A stretch of DNA of 64,000 nucleotides from Poseidonibacter antarcticus (lineage in GTDB: Bacteria; Campylobacterota; Campylobacteria; Campylobacterales; Arcobacteraceae). The translations under genes were made by a program, and so were the position numbers. Below the pieces are notes generated by a model. It searched no databases. It was not told where the DNA came from and saw only the letters and a list, made by a program, of their open reading frames with translations. Positions 8,732-17,894 of this stretch are shown piece by piece (the first letter of the stretch is position 1; the number at the start of each line of letters is the position of its first letter). Where the stretch lies: contig NZ_RCWF01000003.1 of assembly GCF_003667345.1 (NCBI RefSeq), forward strand, positions 62,001-126,000. Direction: 5' to 3'.

Positions 8732-10171
8732 ATGAGAGATTATATATTATTATTTATTAATGGGAAAAAACATAAGGTTTCAAGTATTTATGCTAAGCAG
8801 AACCTTTCTGAATATTTAAGAGATACCTTAGGTATGAAAGGAACAAAAATTGTTTGTTCTGAAGGAGATTGTGGTGCATGTACTGTTTTACTTCACAGAT
8901 ATATAGATAAAAAGAAAACAACTTTTTCTAGTATAAATTCATGTATTGCACCTTTATATGTACTTGATTGTTGTCATATTATTACTATTGAAGGAATTGA
9001 AACTTCAAATTCAATTCATCCTGTTCAAGAAGCAATGGCGAAACATCACGGAACTCAATGTGGATTTTGTACTCCTGGAATTGTAAATGCTTTAGTGTCT
9101 ATGAGTGATGATTTAATTGCTGCAAATAAAAATGTAGATATGAAAAAAGTAAAAAATTATACTACTGGAAACTTGTGTAGATGTACAGGATACAAAGGTA
9201 TTGTTGAAGCTGGAATGTCTTTAGATTTAAGTGAAATCAAACCACTGTTTGAAAGATATGATTCAAAAGAAATTCAAGAAGAACTTGAAATTGCATTTAA
9301 AGATGAAGTTGTACTAGATGATAAGGAAAAAGAAATTAGTATTATTTTACCTAAAACTATAAAACGTGCAGTTGAGTTAAAAACAGAAAATTATAGTGTG
9401 ATTTCTGGAGGTACTGATATTTCTGTATTTGTAAATAAAGGTTATAACAAAACTAAAAAATTTGTATCTTTGATAAATGTGGATGAATTATATGAAATAC
9501 AAGACAATGATGATTTTGTATCATTTTCTTCAAGAGTTAGTTTAACAGATGTTGAAAAAAGCTGTGAAGAATATTTTGAAGAGTTTGCAAACTCTTTAAA
9601 AGTATTTGCATCTCCACAAATCAAAAATAAAGGAACGCTTATAGGGAATATTGCAAATGGTTCTCCTATTGGTGATACTATTCCTTTTTTATATGTAAGT
9701 GATGCTTCTTTGGAATTAGTAAGTGCAAATGGACAAAGAGATATTTTAATTCCTGATTTTTATTTAGGTTATAAACAGTTTGCTTTAAAAGATGATGAAA
9801 TTATTACAAAAGTGAAAATTCCAAAAAAAGATAAAGAGTTTAAAATATATAAAGTATCTGCTAGAAAAGATTTAGATATTTCTGTAGTATCTCTTGCAAT
9901 TGGGTATAAGATAGAAGATGAAAAAATTATTGATATCTCAATAGCTTATGGTGGAGTTGCAGCAACTGTATATAAAGCTAAAGCCTTAGAAGAAGTTCTT
10001 TTAAATAAAGAATTAAAAGAGGAGTATTTTAAAGAAGCTATTTCTTTAATTCCTAGTTTATTAACACCTTTTAGTGATCATAGAGGAAGTAGTGAATTTA
10101 GAATAAAACTTTGTCAAAATTTATTAATGAAATTTTATAGTGAAGTAACTTCACAAAGAGAGGTTGCATAA
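8732..10171 (+). CDS. xdhA: Xanthine dehydrogenase, iron-sulfur/FAD subunit
   Basis: The 479-residue small subunit binds two [2Fe-2S] clusters and FAD and passes electrons from the molybdenum subunit to NAD. The plant-type ferredoxin cysteines are C42, C47, C50 and C71; the second cluster's are C110, C113, C149 and C151 (TQCGFC and NLCRC). An FAD-binding domain follows from about residue 205 (SGGTDISVFVNKGY) with the GTLIGNIANGSPIGDTIPFL loop, then a CO-dehydrogenase flavoprotein C-terminal domain. The stop overlaps the xdhB start by one base, the normal arrangement for stoichiometric subunits. Confidence 0.96.
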   Translation: MRDYILLFINGKKHKVSSIYAKQNLSEYLRDTLGMKGTKIVCSEGDCGACTVLLHRYIDKKKTTFSSINSCIAPLYVLDCCHIITIEGIETSNSIHPVQEAMAKHHGTQCGFCTPGIVNALVSMSDDLIAANKNVDMKKVKNYTTGNLCRCTGYKGIVEAGMSLDLSEIKPLFERYDSKEIQEELEIAFKDEVVLDDKEKEISIILPKTIKRAVELKTENYSVISGGTDISVFVNKGYNKTKKFVSLINVDELYEIQDNDDFVSFSSRVSLTDVEKSCEEYFEEFANSLKVFASPQIKNKGTLIGNIANGSPIGDTIPFLYVSDASLELVSANGQRDILIPDFYLGYKQFALKDDEIITKVKIPKKDKEFKIYKVSARKDLDISVVSLAIGYKIEDEKIIDISIAYGGVAATVYKAKALEEVLLNKELKEEYFKEAISLIPSLLTPFSDHRGSSEFRIKLCQNLLMKFYSEVTSQREVA

Positions 10172-12492
10172 TGTCACATGGAAAAAATATACCACACGAT
10201 TCAGCTTATACTCACGTAACAGGGAAAAGTGTTTTTATAGATGATAGAGTTGCAATGACAAATGAAGTATTTGTAGGTCTTATTACCTCAAAGTGTGCAA
10301 AAGGAATTGTTAAAAATATAGATTTCACAAAAGCTTTAGAACTTGAAGATGTTTATGCTGGATATACCGCAGAAGATTTTGTTAGTAATAAGTGGGGAAC
10401 AATTGTTCATGACCAATCATTATTAGCAAAAGAGATTGAACATTTTGATGAACCTATTGCAATATTAGCTTGTAAAGACAGAGCTTCTTTTGAAGAAGCA
10501 AAAGCTTTAGTTGCAGTTGAAGTAGAAGAACTTGAAGCAGTTTTAAGTATTGATACAGCAATAAAGCAAAAAGATTTTCACTATACAGCGACACCTTTTG
10601 AAAAAGGTGATATTAAAAAAGCTTTTGAAAATGCTTCAAATATATTAGAAGGTGATTTTTATTCAGGTGGACAAGAACACTTTTATTTAGAATCACAAGC
10701 TGCTGTTGTTTATCCTTTAGAAGATGGTGGGGTTGAAGTTCATAGTTCATCTCAACATTCAACAGAAACACAACATGTAGTAGCTCACGCACTTGGACTT
10801 CCTTTAAATCAAGTATCTTGTATAGTAAAAAGAATGGGTGGAGGTTTTGGAGGAAAAGAATCACAACCTGCAGCATTTGCTTCTTATGCAGGAATTGTTG
10901 CAAAAAAACTTAATCGTCCTGCAAGAATAATTTTAACAAAAGATGAAGATATGAAAATTACAGGGAAACGTCATCCTGTAAAAACTTTTTATAAGGTTGC
11001 TTTTGAAAATAATGGAAAAATCACAGCACTTGAAGCTCATACATATTCAGATGGTGGAGCTTATACAGATGTAAGTCCTTCTATTTTAGAGAGAGTTATG
11101 TTTCACCTTGATGGTGCTTACGATTTAGAAAATGCATATATTTCTGGAAGAGTTTGTAAAACAAACTATCCTTCGAATACTGCATTTAGAGGTTTTGGTG
11201 GTCCACAAGGAACTTTTGTAATTGAAACATTAATTGAAGATATTGCAAACTTTTTAAATCTTGATTCTTTAGATATTAGAAAAGAAAATTATTATAAAGG
11301 TGATGACTGTACAACTCCTTATGCTCAAAAAGTTATCAATAATAAACTTCCCGAATTATTTGAAAAAATAGAAAAAAGCTCAAACTATTATGAAAGAAGA
11401 AAAGAAATAGATGCTTTTAATGCTAAAAATACAGGAACAATAAAAGGACTATCTTTAACAGCAGTTAAATTTGGTATTGCTTTTACTGCACGACATTTAA
11501 ATCAAGGAAATGCTTTAATCAATATTCACCTTGATGGAACAATTCAAGCATCAACAGGTGCTACAGAAATGGGACAAGGAGTTAATACAAAAATTGCACA
11601 AATTATTGCTGAGGTTTTTGATATGGAGCCTAAAAAAGTAATCATAATGTCAACATCAACACAAAGAAATGCAAATACATCTCCAACAGCAGCTTCGAGT
11701 GGTTCTGATATAAATGGTGGAGCTGCATTAAAAGCTGCACTTGTATTAAAAGAAAGAATTCAAAAAGTAGCTTGGCAAAAATTTAGTGGAAAAGTTTTTA
11801 ATACAGTTGATGAATACTCACTTGATATTGAAGAAGATTTCCAAAGATTAGAGTTTAAATCAGGAATGATAATTGATCCAATAGAAAAGAAAGAAATCTC
11901 TTTTGAAGAGGTTTTAAATATTGCATATGTAAATAGAGTTTCATTATGTGAATATGCTCATTTTAAAACTGAAGATTTAGGTTTTGATAAAAATACAGGA
12001 AGAGGAAAAGCTTTTAATTACTTTACAAATGGTGTTGCTTTAAGTGAAGTTAGTATTGACGAATTTACAGGTTCTATGAAACTTTTAAAAACAGATATTA
12101 TTATGGATTTAGGACGAATGATAAATCCAGGAATCGATGAAGGACAAGTAGCAGGTGCATTTGTTCAAGCTCAAGGTTGGGTAAGTTTAGAAAAACTTTG
12201 TTATTCTCCTAAAGGTGAGTTATTATCTCATTCACCAACTACATATAAAATACCAAGTATTCAAGATATGCCAAGAGAATTTAATATTGATTTTATAGAA
12301 AATAATACAACAACAATGAATGTAAGACGCTCAAAAGCAGTAGGTGAACCGCCATTTTTATTAGGAATTAGTGTTTTTACAGCTGCAAAAGATGCTTTAA
12401 GATATAGAGCAAAATCAAAAGAAATAGTAAAACTTAACTCACCTGCAACAAATGAAGCAATTTTAATGAAATTAGAAGAGTTAAAGGCATAA
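10171..12492 (+). CDS. xdhB: Xanthine dehydrogenase, molybdopterin subunit
   Basis: The 773-residue catalytic subunit hydroxylates hypoxanthine and xanthine to urate. Molybdenum-cofactor contacts are visible: GQEHFYLESQAA, KRMGGGFGGKES, the AFRGFGGPQG loop with the substrate-binding Arg, TGATEMGQGVNTK, and the catalytic Glu in KAVGEPPFLLG near the C-terminus. Length is typical for bacterial XdhB. The three xdh genes are packed with a 1-base overlap and a 2-base gap. Activity needs molybdopterin cofactor genes that are not in this window. Confidence 0.97.
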   Translation: MSHGKNIPHDSAYTHVTGKSVFIDDRVAMTNEVFVGLITSKCAKGIVKNIDFTKALELEDVYAGYTAEDFVSNKWGTIVHDQSLLAKEIEHFDEPIAILACKDRASFEEAKALVAVEVEELEAVLSIDTAIKQKDFHYTATPFEKGDIKKAFENASNILEGDFYSGGQEHFYLESQAAVVYPLEDGGVEVHSSSQHSTETQHVVAHALGLPLNQVSCIVKRMGGGFGGKESQPAAFASYAGIVAKKLNRPARIILTKDEDMKITGKRHPVKTFYKVAFENNGKITALEAHTYSDGGAYTDVSPSILERVMFHLDGAYDLENAYISGRVCKTNYPSNTAFRGFGGPQGTFVIETLIEDIANFLNLDSLDIRKENYYKGDDCTTPYAQKVINNKLPELFEKIEKSSNYYERRKEIDAFNAKNTGTIKGLSLTAVKFGIAFTARHLNQGNALINIHLDGTIQASTGATEMGQGVNTKIAQIIAEVFDMEPKKVIIMSTSTQRNANTSPTAASSGSDINGGAALKAALVLKERIQKVAWQKFSGKVFNTVDEYSLDIEEDFQRLEFKSGMIIDPIEKKEISFEEVLNIAYVNRVSLCEYAHFKTEDLGFDKNTGRGKAFNYFTNGVALSEVSIDEFTGSMKLLKTDIIMDLGRMINPGIDEGQVAGAFVQAQGWVSLEKLCYSPKGELLSHSPTTYKIPSIQDMPREFNIDFIENNTTTMNVRRSKAVGEPPFLLGISVFTAAKDALRYRAKSKEIVKLNSPATNEAILMKLEELKA

Positions 12493-12494
12493 AA

Positions 12495-13277
12495 ATGAAT
12501 TTTGTATTTGATGAATTTCTCCTAGCTTGTCAAAAGCTAAGAGAAAATAATATCTCTTTTGTAATCACAACCTTAACAGATAAAAAAAACTCAGTACCAC
12601 AAGATATAGGCTCAAAAATGATTATCACTCCTGATGGTATTGCTTTTGGAACAGTAGGCGGTGGAGCTTTTGAAAAAAATGCAATATCAATTGCACAAGA
12701 GTTATTAAAAGATGAAGAACTTAAAACTTTATATAAAGAAATTAATTTAAATAAAGATTTAAAAATGACTTGCGGAGGTTCAGCAAATCTTTTATTTGAA
12801 AAAATAGAGACAAAAGAAGCTTGGGAAATCACAGTTTTTGGAGCAGGGCATGTCTCACAATCAGTGATACGAACACTTTTAAATCTTGATTGTAAAATAA
12901 AATGTATAGATATAAGACAAGATTGGTTGGATAAATTACCAAAATCACCAAAATTAGAATTAATCAAAGTATCACAATATACAGATGAAATTGAAAATAT
13001 CTCTACTAAATCTTATGTTTTGATTATGACACCAGGTCATAAATTTGATTATCCAATTTTAAAAGAAGTTATAAAAAAAGATATTTTCCCCTATATTGGT
13101 GTAATTGGTGCAAAAAATAAAAGACATAAATTAGATAGACAACTAAAAGAAGAAAATCTAAAAAATGAGTTTTTTTGTCCAATGGGTGAAAAGTTTGGAT
13201 CAAATAATCCAAATGAAATAGCTATTAGTATTACTGCACAACTTTTAAAAGTAAGAGACTTTTTGTTAAATCAATAA
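12495..13277 (+). CDS. xdhC: Xanthine dehydrogenase maturation factor XdhC
   Basis: XdhC binds molybdenum cofactor, promotes its sulfuration and inserts it into XdhB. The 260-residue protein has the N-terminal XdhC/CoxI domain (SVPQDIGSKMIITPDGIAFGTVGGGAFE, shown here as motif region about residues 33-60) and a C-terminal Rossmann-like domain starting VFGAGHVSQSVIRTL near residue 115, with a later GVIGAKNKRHKL element. It follows xdhB by 2 bases. A 122-base gap with a promoter-like -10 box separates it from the urease genes. Confidence 0.93.
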   Translation: MNFVFDEFLLACQKLRENNISFVITTLTDKKNSVPQDIGSKMIITPDGIAFGTVGGGAFEKNAISIAQELLKDEELKTLYKEINLNKDLKMTCGGSANLLFEKIETKEAWEITVFGAGHVSQSVIRTLLNLDCKIKCIDIRQDWLDKLPKSPKLELIKVSQYTDEIENISTKSYVLIMTPGHKFDYPILKEVIKKDIFPYIGVIGAKNKRHKLDRQLKEENLKNEFFCPMGEKFGSNNPNEIAISITAQLLKVRDFLLNQ

Positions 13278-13347
13278 AAAGAGTAGTATTCTCTCATATT
13301 GTATAGTTTTTATAAAGAAGTAGAGAGTTAATATTTAGTAAAAAGTA

Positions 13348-13353
13348 TATAAT
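13348..13353 (+). promoter_or_regulatory. Putative -10 box for urease genes
   Basis: TATAAT lies 47 bases before the ureAB start inside the xdhC-ureAB gap. No clear -35 box is visible, as is usual in Campylobacterota sigma-70 promoters. A TATACAA half-site occurs at 13374-13380, between the box and the start codon. Confidence 0.5.
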
Positions 13354-13399
13354 ATCTACAATGATAAATATTTTATACAATTCTGAAAAAGGTGAATAG

Positions 13400-14077
13400 A
13401 TGTTATTGACAAACAGAGAACAAGAAAAGTTGATGATATATACAGCTGCAAAACTTGCACTTGAGCGAAAAGAAAGAGGGTGTAAGCTTAATTTTCCAGA
13501 AGCTACTGCAATTATTACTTCATATATACTTGAAGGTGCAAGAGATGGAAAAAGTGTTGCACAACTTATGGTTGATGCTACAAAAGTTTTAGATGAAACT
13601 GATGTAATGGACGGAATTGCTTCTATGATGGATATGGTTCAAGTTGAAGCAACTTTTGATGATGGTACAAAACTTGTAACTGTTCATAGTCCAATCCAAG
13701 CAAATGATTCAATGGTCCCTGGTGAATATATTGTTGATGATGGTGAAATACAATTAAATGAAAATTGTACTATTGATACAATTGAAGTTGAGAATACAGG
13801 TGATAGACCTATTCAAGTAGGTTCTCATTATCACTTTTTTGAGGTAAATTCTAACCTTAGCTTTGATAGAGAACTAGCTTATGGTAAAAGACTTGATGTA
13901 GCAGCAGGTACATCTGTACGGTTTGAACCAGGAAGTAAAAAAGAGGTTAATCTTGTTGTCTTTACAGGTAAAAGATATATGAGTGGATTTAATGCTTTGG
14001 TTGAGGGTAACTTAGATGATGAATCAACAAAACAAAAAGCAATGCAAAACCTTGCAGTTTTTTTAGGAGAGAAATAA
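13400..14077 (+). CDS. ureAB: Urease fused gamma/beta subunit
   Basis: The 225-residue protein is a fusion of the urease gamma subunit (about residues 1-100: [40 protein letters not shown]) and beta subunit (about residues 110-225: [36 protein letters not shown]). The same gamma/beta fusion occurs in Helicobacter UreA and in Arcobacter. It is a structural part of the (UreAB-UreC) complex that hydrolyses urea to ammonia and carbamate. One base separates it from ureC. The usual upstream accessory gene ureD is absent; xdhC lies there instead. Confidence 0.96.
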   Translation: MLLTNREQEKLMIYTAAKLALERKERGCKLNFPEATAIITSYILEGARDGKSVAQLMVDATKVLDETDVMDGIASMMDMVQVEATFDDGTKLVTVHSPIQANDSMVPGEYIVDDGEIQLNENCTIDTIEVENTGDRPIQVGSHYHFFEVNSNLSFDRELAYGKRLDVAAGTSVRFEPGSKKEVNLVVFTGKRYMSGFNALVEGNLDDESTKQKAMQNLAVFLGEK

Positions 14078-14078
14078 T

Positions 14079-15779
14079 ATGAAAATTTCAAAACAAAAAT
14101 ATGCTTCAATGTTTGGACCAACAACTGGTGATAGATTTAGACTTGCAGATACTTCATTAATAGCAGAAATTGAAAAAGATTATACAACTTACGGTGAAGA
14201 AGTAAAGTTTGGTGGTGGTAAAACAATACGAGATGGAATGGCTCAAAGTCCAACTGCTGTTGATGTTGCAGATTTGATTATTACAAATGCAGTAGTAATT
14301 GATTATACTGGAATTTATAAAGCAGATATCGGAATCAAAGATGGAAAAATATCAGCAATAGGAAAAGCAGGAAATCCAAATCTATGTGATGGAATTACAG
14401 ATGGTTTAGAAATTGGAGCTAATACAGAGATACTTTCAGCTGAAGGAAAAGTAATAACAGCAGGTGGAATTGACTCACATATTCACTTTATCTCTCCTAC
14501 TCAAATAGATGAAGCCTTATCAAGTGGAGTTACTACAATGGTAGGAGGTGGAACTGGACCAAATACTGGAACTAATGCAACTACTTGTACTCCAGGTGAG
14601 TGGAATATTTCAAAAATGATTGAATCGGTTGAAAACTATCCTTTAAACTTTGGTTTTATGGGTAAAGGGAATTCAAGTTCATATGAAGCACTTCAATCAC
14701 AAATCCAAGCAGGCGCAATGGGTCTTAAACTTCATGAAGATTGGGGAAGTACTCCAAATGCAATTGATACTTGTTTAAAAGTTGCCGATGATTTTGATGT
14801 GCAAGTTGCAATTCATACAGATACTTTAAACGAATCAGGTTTTGTAGAAAATACTGTAGGGGCTTTTAAAAATAGAACTATTCATACTTTCCATTCTGAA
14901 GGTGCAGGAGGAGGTCATGCTCCTGATATTATGAAAGTTGCAGGACTTGCAAATGTATTACCATCATCTACAAATCCAACACTTCCTTATACAAAAAATA
15001 CAATAGAAGAACATCTTGATATGTTAATGGTTTGTCACCATTTAAGTCCAAAGATTCCTGAAGATGTAAGTTTTGCAGAATCAAGAATACGAGGTAAAAC
15101 AATTGCTGCTGAAGATGTACTTCATGATATTGGTGCAATTTCTATTACAAGTTCAGATTCTCAAGCAATGGGAAGAGTAGGTGAAGTACTTATAAGAACT
15201 TGGCAAGTTGCTGATTCTATGAAAAAACAACGTGGTGCCTTAGCTCCTGATACGCAAAGAAGTGATAATACTAGAATCAAAAGATATATCGCAAAATATA
15301 CTATTAATCCTGCAATTGCTTGTGGTATTGATGAGCATGTAGGAAGTGTTGAAGTTGGTAAAATGGCTGACCTTGTTATGTGGGACAGAGCATTTTTTGG
15401 TGTAAAACCAAGTTTAGTAATTAAGGGTGGATTTATTGCCGTTTCTGTAATGGGTGATGCAAATGCCTCAATTCCAACACCAGAACCAAATTTATATAGA
15501 AAAATGTTTGGATCACATGGAAAAGCCAGTGCTAAAATTAGTGCTATATTTACTTCAAAAGTAGCAAGTACAAACTTAAAAGAAAAACTAGGAATTGATA
15601 AACAAGTATTAGCTGTTAAAAATACTAGAAATATCGGTAAAAAAGATATGAAGTTAAATGACTTTATTGGAGATATTGTAGTTGACCCTGAAACGTATGA
15701 TGTTTTCGTTGATGGTGAATTAATCGAATCTGATTATGTTACAACTGTGCCTATGGCTAAAAAATATTTTATGTTTTAG
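14079..15779 (+). CDS. ureC: Urease alpha (catalytic) subunit
   Basis: The 566-residue subunit carries the complete dinickel active site at the classical enterobacterial numbering: H134 and H136 (DSHIHF), carbamylated K217 (GLKLHE), H246 (AIHTD), H272 ([14 protein letters not shown]), flap C319 and H320 (VCHHLSP) and D360 ([12 protein letters not shown]). It should therefore be an active urease if matured. The substrate urea is supplied by allantoicase and ureidoglycolate lyase encoded upstream. The expected next gene, ureE, is displaced by an oppositely oriented KAP NTPase gene of about 1.4 kb. Confidence 0.98.
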   Translation: MKISKQKYASMFGPTTGDRFRLADTSLIAEIEKDYTTYGEEVKFGGGKTIRDGMAQSPTAVDVADLIITNAVVIDYTGIYKADIGIKDGKISAIGKAGNPNLCDGITDGLEIGANTEILSAEGKVITAGGIDSHIHFISPTQIDEALSSGVTTMVGGGTGPNTGTNATTCTPGEWNISKMIESVENYPLNFGFMGKGNSSSYEALQSQIQAGAMGLKLHEDWGSTPNAIDTCLKVADDFDVQVAIHTDTLNESGFVENTVGAFKNRTIHTFHSEGAGGGHAPDIMKVAGLANVLPSSTNPTLPYTKNTIEEHLDMLMVCHHLSPKIPEDVSFAESRIRGKTIAAEDVLHDIGAISITSSDSQAMGRVGEVLIRTWQVADSMKKQRGALAPDTQRSDNTRIKRYIAKYTINPAIACGIDEHVGSVEVGKMADLVMWDRAFFGVKPSLVIKGGFIAVSVMGDANASIPTPEPNLYRKMFGSHGKASAKISAIFTSKVASTNLKEKLGIDKQVLAVKNTRNIGKKDMKLNDFIGDIVVDPETYDVFVDGELIESDYVTTVPMAKKYFMF

Positions 15780-15795
15780 GAAGTATGATTAGTTT

Positions 15796-15839
15796 TGAAG
15801 ATTTATAATTAGAGTGTTTTTTTCTATTATAAATCTTCA
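15796..15839. terminator. 14-bp inverted repeat after ureC
   Basis: Perfect arms TGAAGATTTATAAT (15796-15809) and ATTATAAATCTTCA (15826-15839) flank a 16-base loop that contains a run of T. It lies between the convergent stops of ureC and the KAP gene and so may terminate both. There is no T-run just outside the stem on either strand, so it could also be a scar of the insertion. Confidence 0.55.
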
Positions 15840-15857
15840 TAGTTAAATTGTTATGCT

Positions 15858-17273
15858 TTAACTTAATTGTCCAGTGTGTTCAACTAAATTAGGATAATTA
15901 AAAATTGATATATTAACTATTTTATCATCCTCATAAGTGCTAGTATCTTCTTCTTTTATTGATTGTTTAATTATTCCTAAAATATTAGATGAAGTTTTAC
16001 TTCTCTTAAAATCTTTGTATTCCATAGAGTAAAATTCAGCGAAAAATGTAATTATTGAAAATAAAGGAATATCATTTTTATTAGATTGAAGTACATGTGT
16101 TTTTACTTTAATATCTGAATAATTAGTATTTATTTCTAACATTAATTCTTCAAATGGTTTATTACTTGTTCTTTTATTTTTTATAATTTCTAAGAACTCT
16201 TTATATCTATTATTATCACTATGTTTTAACATGATTAAAAATAATAAATAAGGTAAATGTATTTTAAATTCTGAATTATATGTAATTCTTATTGCATGTA
16301 AAGAAATCATAACTTGATTTATATCTCTTGGTTTTAAATCAAATAATTCTACGAATAGCTCAAATAGTTTTACTTTTGTATTTACTTTTTCATAAAATCC
16401 TTCTTCTAAAGGTGAAAAGAGTATTTCATCATCTAATAGATTGTACTTTTTAAATAGACTATTTATATATTCATAATTACTAGGAGTTTTTAGCTTATAT
16501 TCTTGGTCGAAAAATCTTTTTAGGTACTTTTCTGATGCAAATTTATTTCCATAAACAGCATTTATTGAGTAAGATAATTGAGTTGAATCTGTTGCTATTA
16601 TAAAATATAAACCTTCTATATCAAATAGATGTTTTATATTTTCAAGTAATTCTATTGCATAGTTAGGTCTACATCTATCGAGTTCATCAATTAAAATAAA
16701 CATTGGTAGTTTTTTATCTTTTAAATCTTCTATAATAGAGTTTATACTATTTTTAAAAACTTTTATACTATTTTTTATCTCAATATGATTCTTTATTAAA
16801 TCTTTTGATAAATTAGTTGTTAATTCTGTAATAGAATCTTGAGTATCATCAGATATATTTGTAATATTCTCTGAAAAAGTCTCTAAGGACATTCCTGTTA
16901 ATTGTTTAACAAAAAAAGAAGCAAATAATGTAGTTGAAGATTTTATGAATTTTTTGGTTTTCGATTCATCGATAATAGGATTATTATCAAATGAATTACT
17001 TATCTCTGATACAAATGCAAGAAGAGGTTCTTTAGTATAATCATTTTTCCATGCATCAAATTCTACAACAGAATAATTCTGCTCTTGTAATTTATTTGAT
17101 AAACTTTTTAAGAAATATGTTTTACCAGAACCCCAATTTGCATTGATATTTAAAACAAATGATTTATTTTCAAATGATGTATCTTTTGATCTACCATATC
17201 TATTTGTTAGATATAATATTAAAAAATCTATCTCATCTTTTCTTTCTAATAAGTCTTCTTCTAAATGATGCAT
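15858..17273 (-). CDS. KAP-family P-loop NTPase inserted in urease operon
   Basis: A 471-residue protein (478 if a TTG at 17294 were used; the ATG at 17273 has a well-placed TTAGGA ribosome site and is preferred). Walker A is ANWGSGKT at about residues 45-52 and Walker B is MFILIDELDRCRP near 191, followed by LLENIKHLFDIEGLYFIIATD, the diagnostic arrangement of KAP NTPases. A weakly hydrophobic stretch lies between them (about residues 115-135), where many KAP proteins carry membrane helices. Some KAP proteins act in phage exclusion (PifA of plasmid F); most have no known role. It interrupts ureC-ureE on the opposite strand, and sampled lines are about 18-22% G+C against about 38-42% in ureC. 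I infer an inserted foreign gene, possibly defensive. Confidence 0.88.
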   Translation of the reverse strand: MHHLEEDLLERKDEIDFLILYLTNRYGRSKDTSFENKSFVLNINANWGSGKTYFLKSLSNKLQEQNYSVVEFDAWKNDYTKEPLLAFVSEISNSFDNNPIIDESKTKKFIKSSTTLFASFFVKQLTGMSLETFSENITNISDDTQDSITELTTNLSKDLIKNHIEIKNSIKVFKNSINSIIEDLKDKKLPMFILIDELDRCRPNYAIELLENIKHLFDIEGLYFIIATDSTQLSYSINAVYGNKFASEKYLKRFFDQEYKLKTPSNYEYINSLFKKYNLLDDEILFSPLEEGFYEKVNTKVKLFELFVELFDLKPRDINQVMISLHAIRITYNSEFKIHLPYLLFLIMLKHSDNNRYKEFLEIIKNKRTSNKPFEELMLEINTNYSDIKVKTHVLQSNKNDIPLFSIITFFAEFYSMEYKDFKRSKTSSNILGIIKQSIKEEDTSTYEDDKIVNISIFNYPNLVEHTGQLS

Positions 17274-17376
17274 AATATTCCTAATCTTAGTCAAGTAGTT
17301 ATAATAATACTAAATAATCAGTATAAAGATAATAAAATAAATTTATATGCTTAATGATTAACAATATTTCAGATAA

Positions 17377-17397
17377 ATTGTTTGTTTTATAAACAAT
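17377..17397. repeat. Dyad upstream of ureE
   Basis: Arms ATTGTTT and AAACAAT with a 7-base spacer lie just upstream of a TATAAT box at 17408-17413. It could be an operator for ureE or for the divergent KAP gene. Confidence 0.35.
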
Positions 17398-17407
17398 GAA
17401 AATAGAT

Positions 17408-17413
17408 TATAAT
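17408..17413 (+). promoter_or_regulatory. Putative -10 box for ureEFG
   Basis: TATAAT in GATTATAAT lies about 46 bases before the ureE start. Having its own promoter would let ureEFG be expressed despite the KAP insertion. No -35 box is evident. Confidence 0.5.
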
Positions 17414-17424
17414 AGTTAAATTTT

Positions 17425-17450
17425 TATACAATTGTATATATATTATATAA
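17425..17450. promoter_or_regulatory. AT-rich palindromes before ureE
   Basis: TATACAATTGTATA (17425-17438) is a perfect 14-base palindrome. Overlapping it, TTGTATA-N5-TATATAA (17432-17450) differs by one base from the palindrome found upstream of both amtB genes, and 18 bases here are identical to the amtB2 upstream region. It lies downstream of the -10 box and touches the ribosome site, so if functional it would act as a repressor site. Confidence 0.4.
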
Positions 17451-17459
17451 GGATATTTT

Positions 17460-17894
17460 TTGATTAAAAAAGTAATAGAAATAAAAAAAGATATTGAATC
17501 TAATGATGAGGTAGAATTATCATGGTTTGATATGCAAAAGCCAAATCTTACAGCTGTATCAAATAATGGTGTGAATTTTATTATAAAAGCAAAATTCACA
17601 CATCTTCATGAAAATGATATTTTAGTTGACGAGGATGGTTATGCAATTAAAGTTAAAAGAAGTGAAGATAATATTTATATATTTGAATTTACTGATGCTT
17701 TAAATTTTGCAAAAGTAGCTTATGAAATAGGTAATAGACATCAACCTGTAATGATTGATGATATGAAAATTGTAGTTTTAGATGATATTTCATTAGCTGA
17801 TATAATTGAAAATGCATATAAAAATGATGATATAAAAATCATTAAAACTACAGGATATTTTAAAGCGAATGGAAAAGCACATCACTCACACTAA
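17460..17894 (+). CDS. ureE: Urease accessory protein UreE
   Basis: The 144-residue nickel metallochaperone delivers nickel to the UreFGD-apourease complex. The N-terminal domain (DEVELSWFDMQKPNLTAV) and the C-terminal peptide-binding domain (FAKVAYEIGNRHQPVMID, where His is the interface metal ligand) are recognisable; a short histidine tail (KAHHSH) ends the protein. The start is TTG with an AAGGAT ribosome site 6 bases upstream; no ATG fits the family N-terminus. It overlaps ureF by 26 bases. Confidence 0.93.
   Translation: MIKKVIEIKKDIESNDEVELSWFDMQKPNLTAVSNNGVNFIIKAKFTHLHENDILVDEDGYAIKVKRSEDNIYIFEFTDALNFAKVAYEIGNRHQPVMIDDMKIVVLDDISLADIIENAYKNDDIKIIKTTGYFKANGKAHHSH

Noticed and set aside
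13362-13380. amtB-type palindrome before ureAB
   Set aside because: Only the right half-site TATACAA is present; the left arm matches at 4 of 7 positions.
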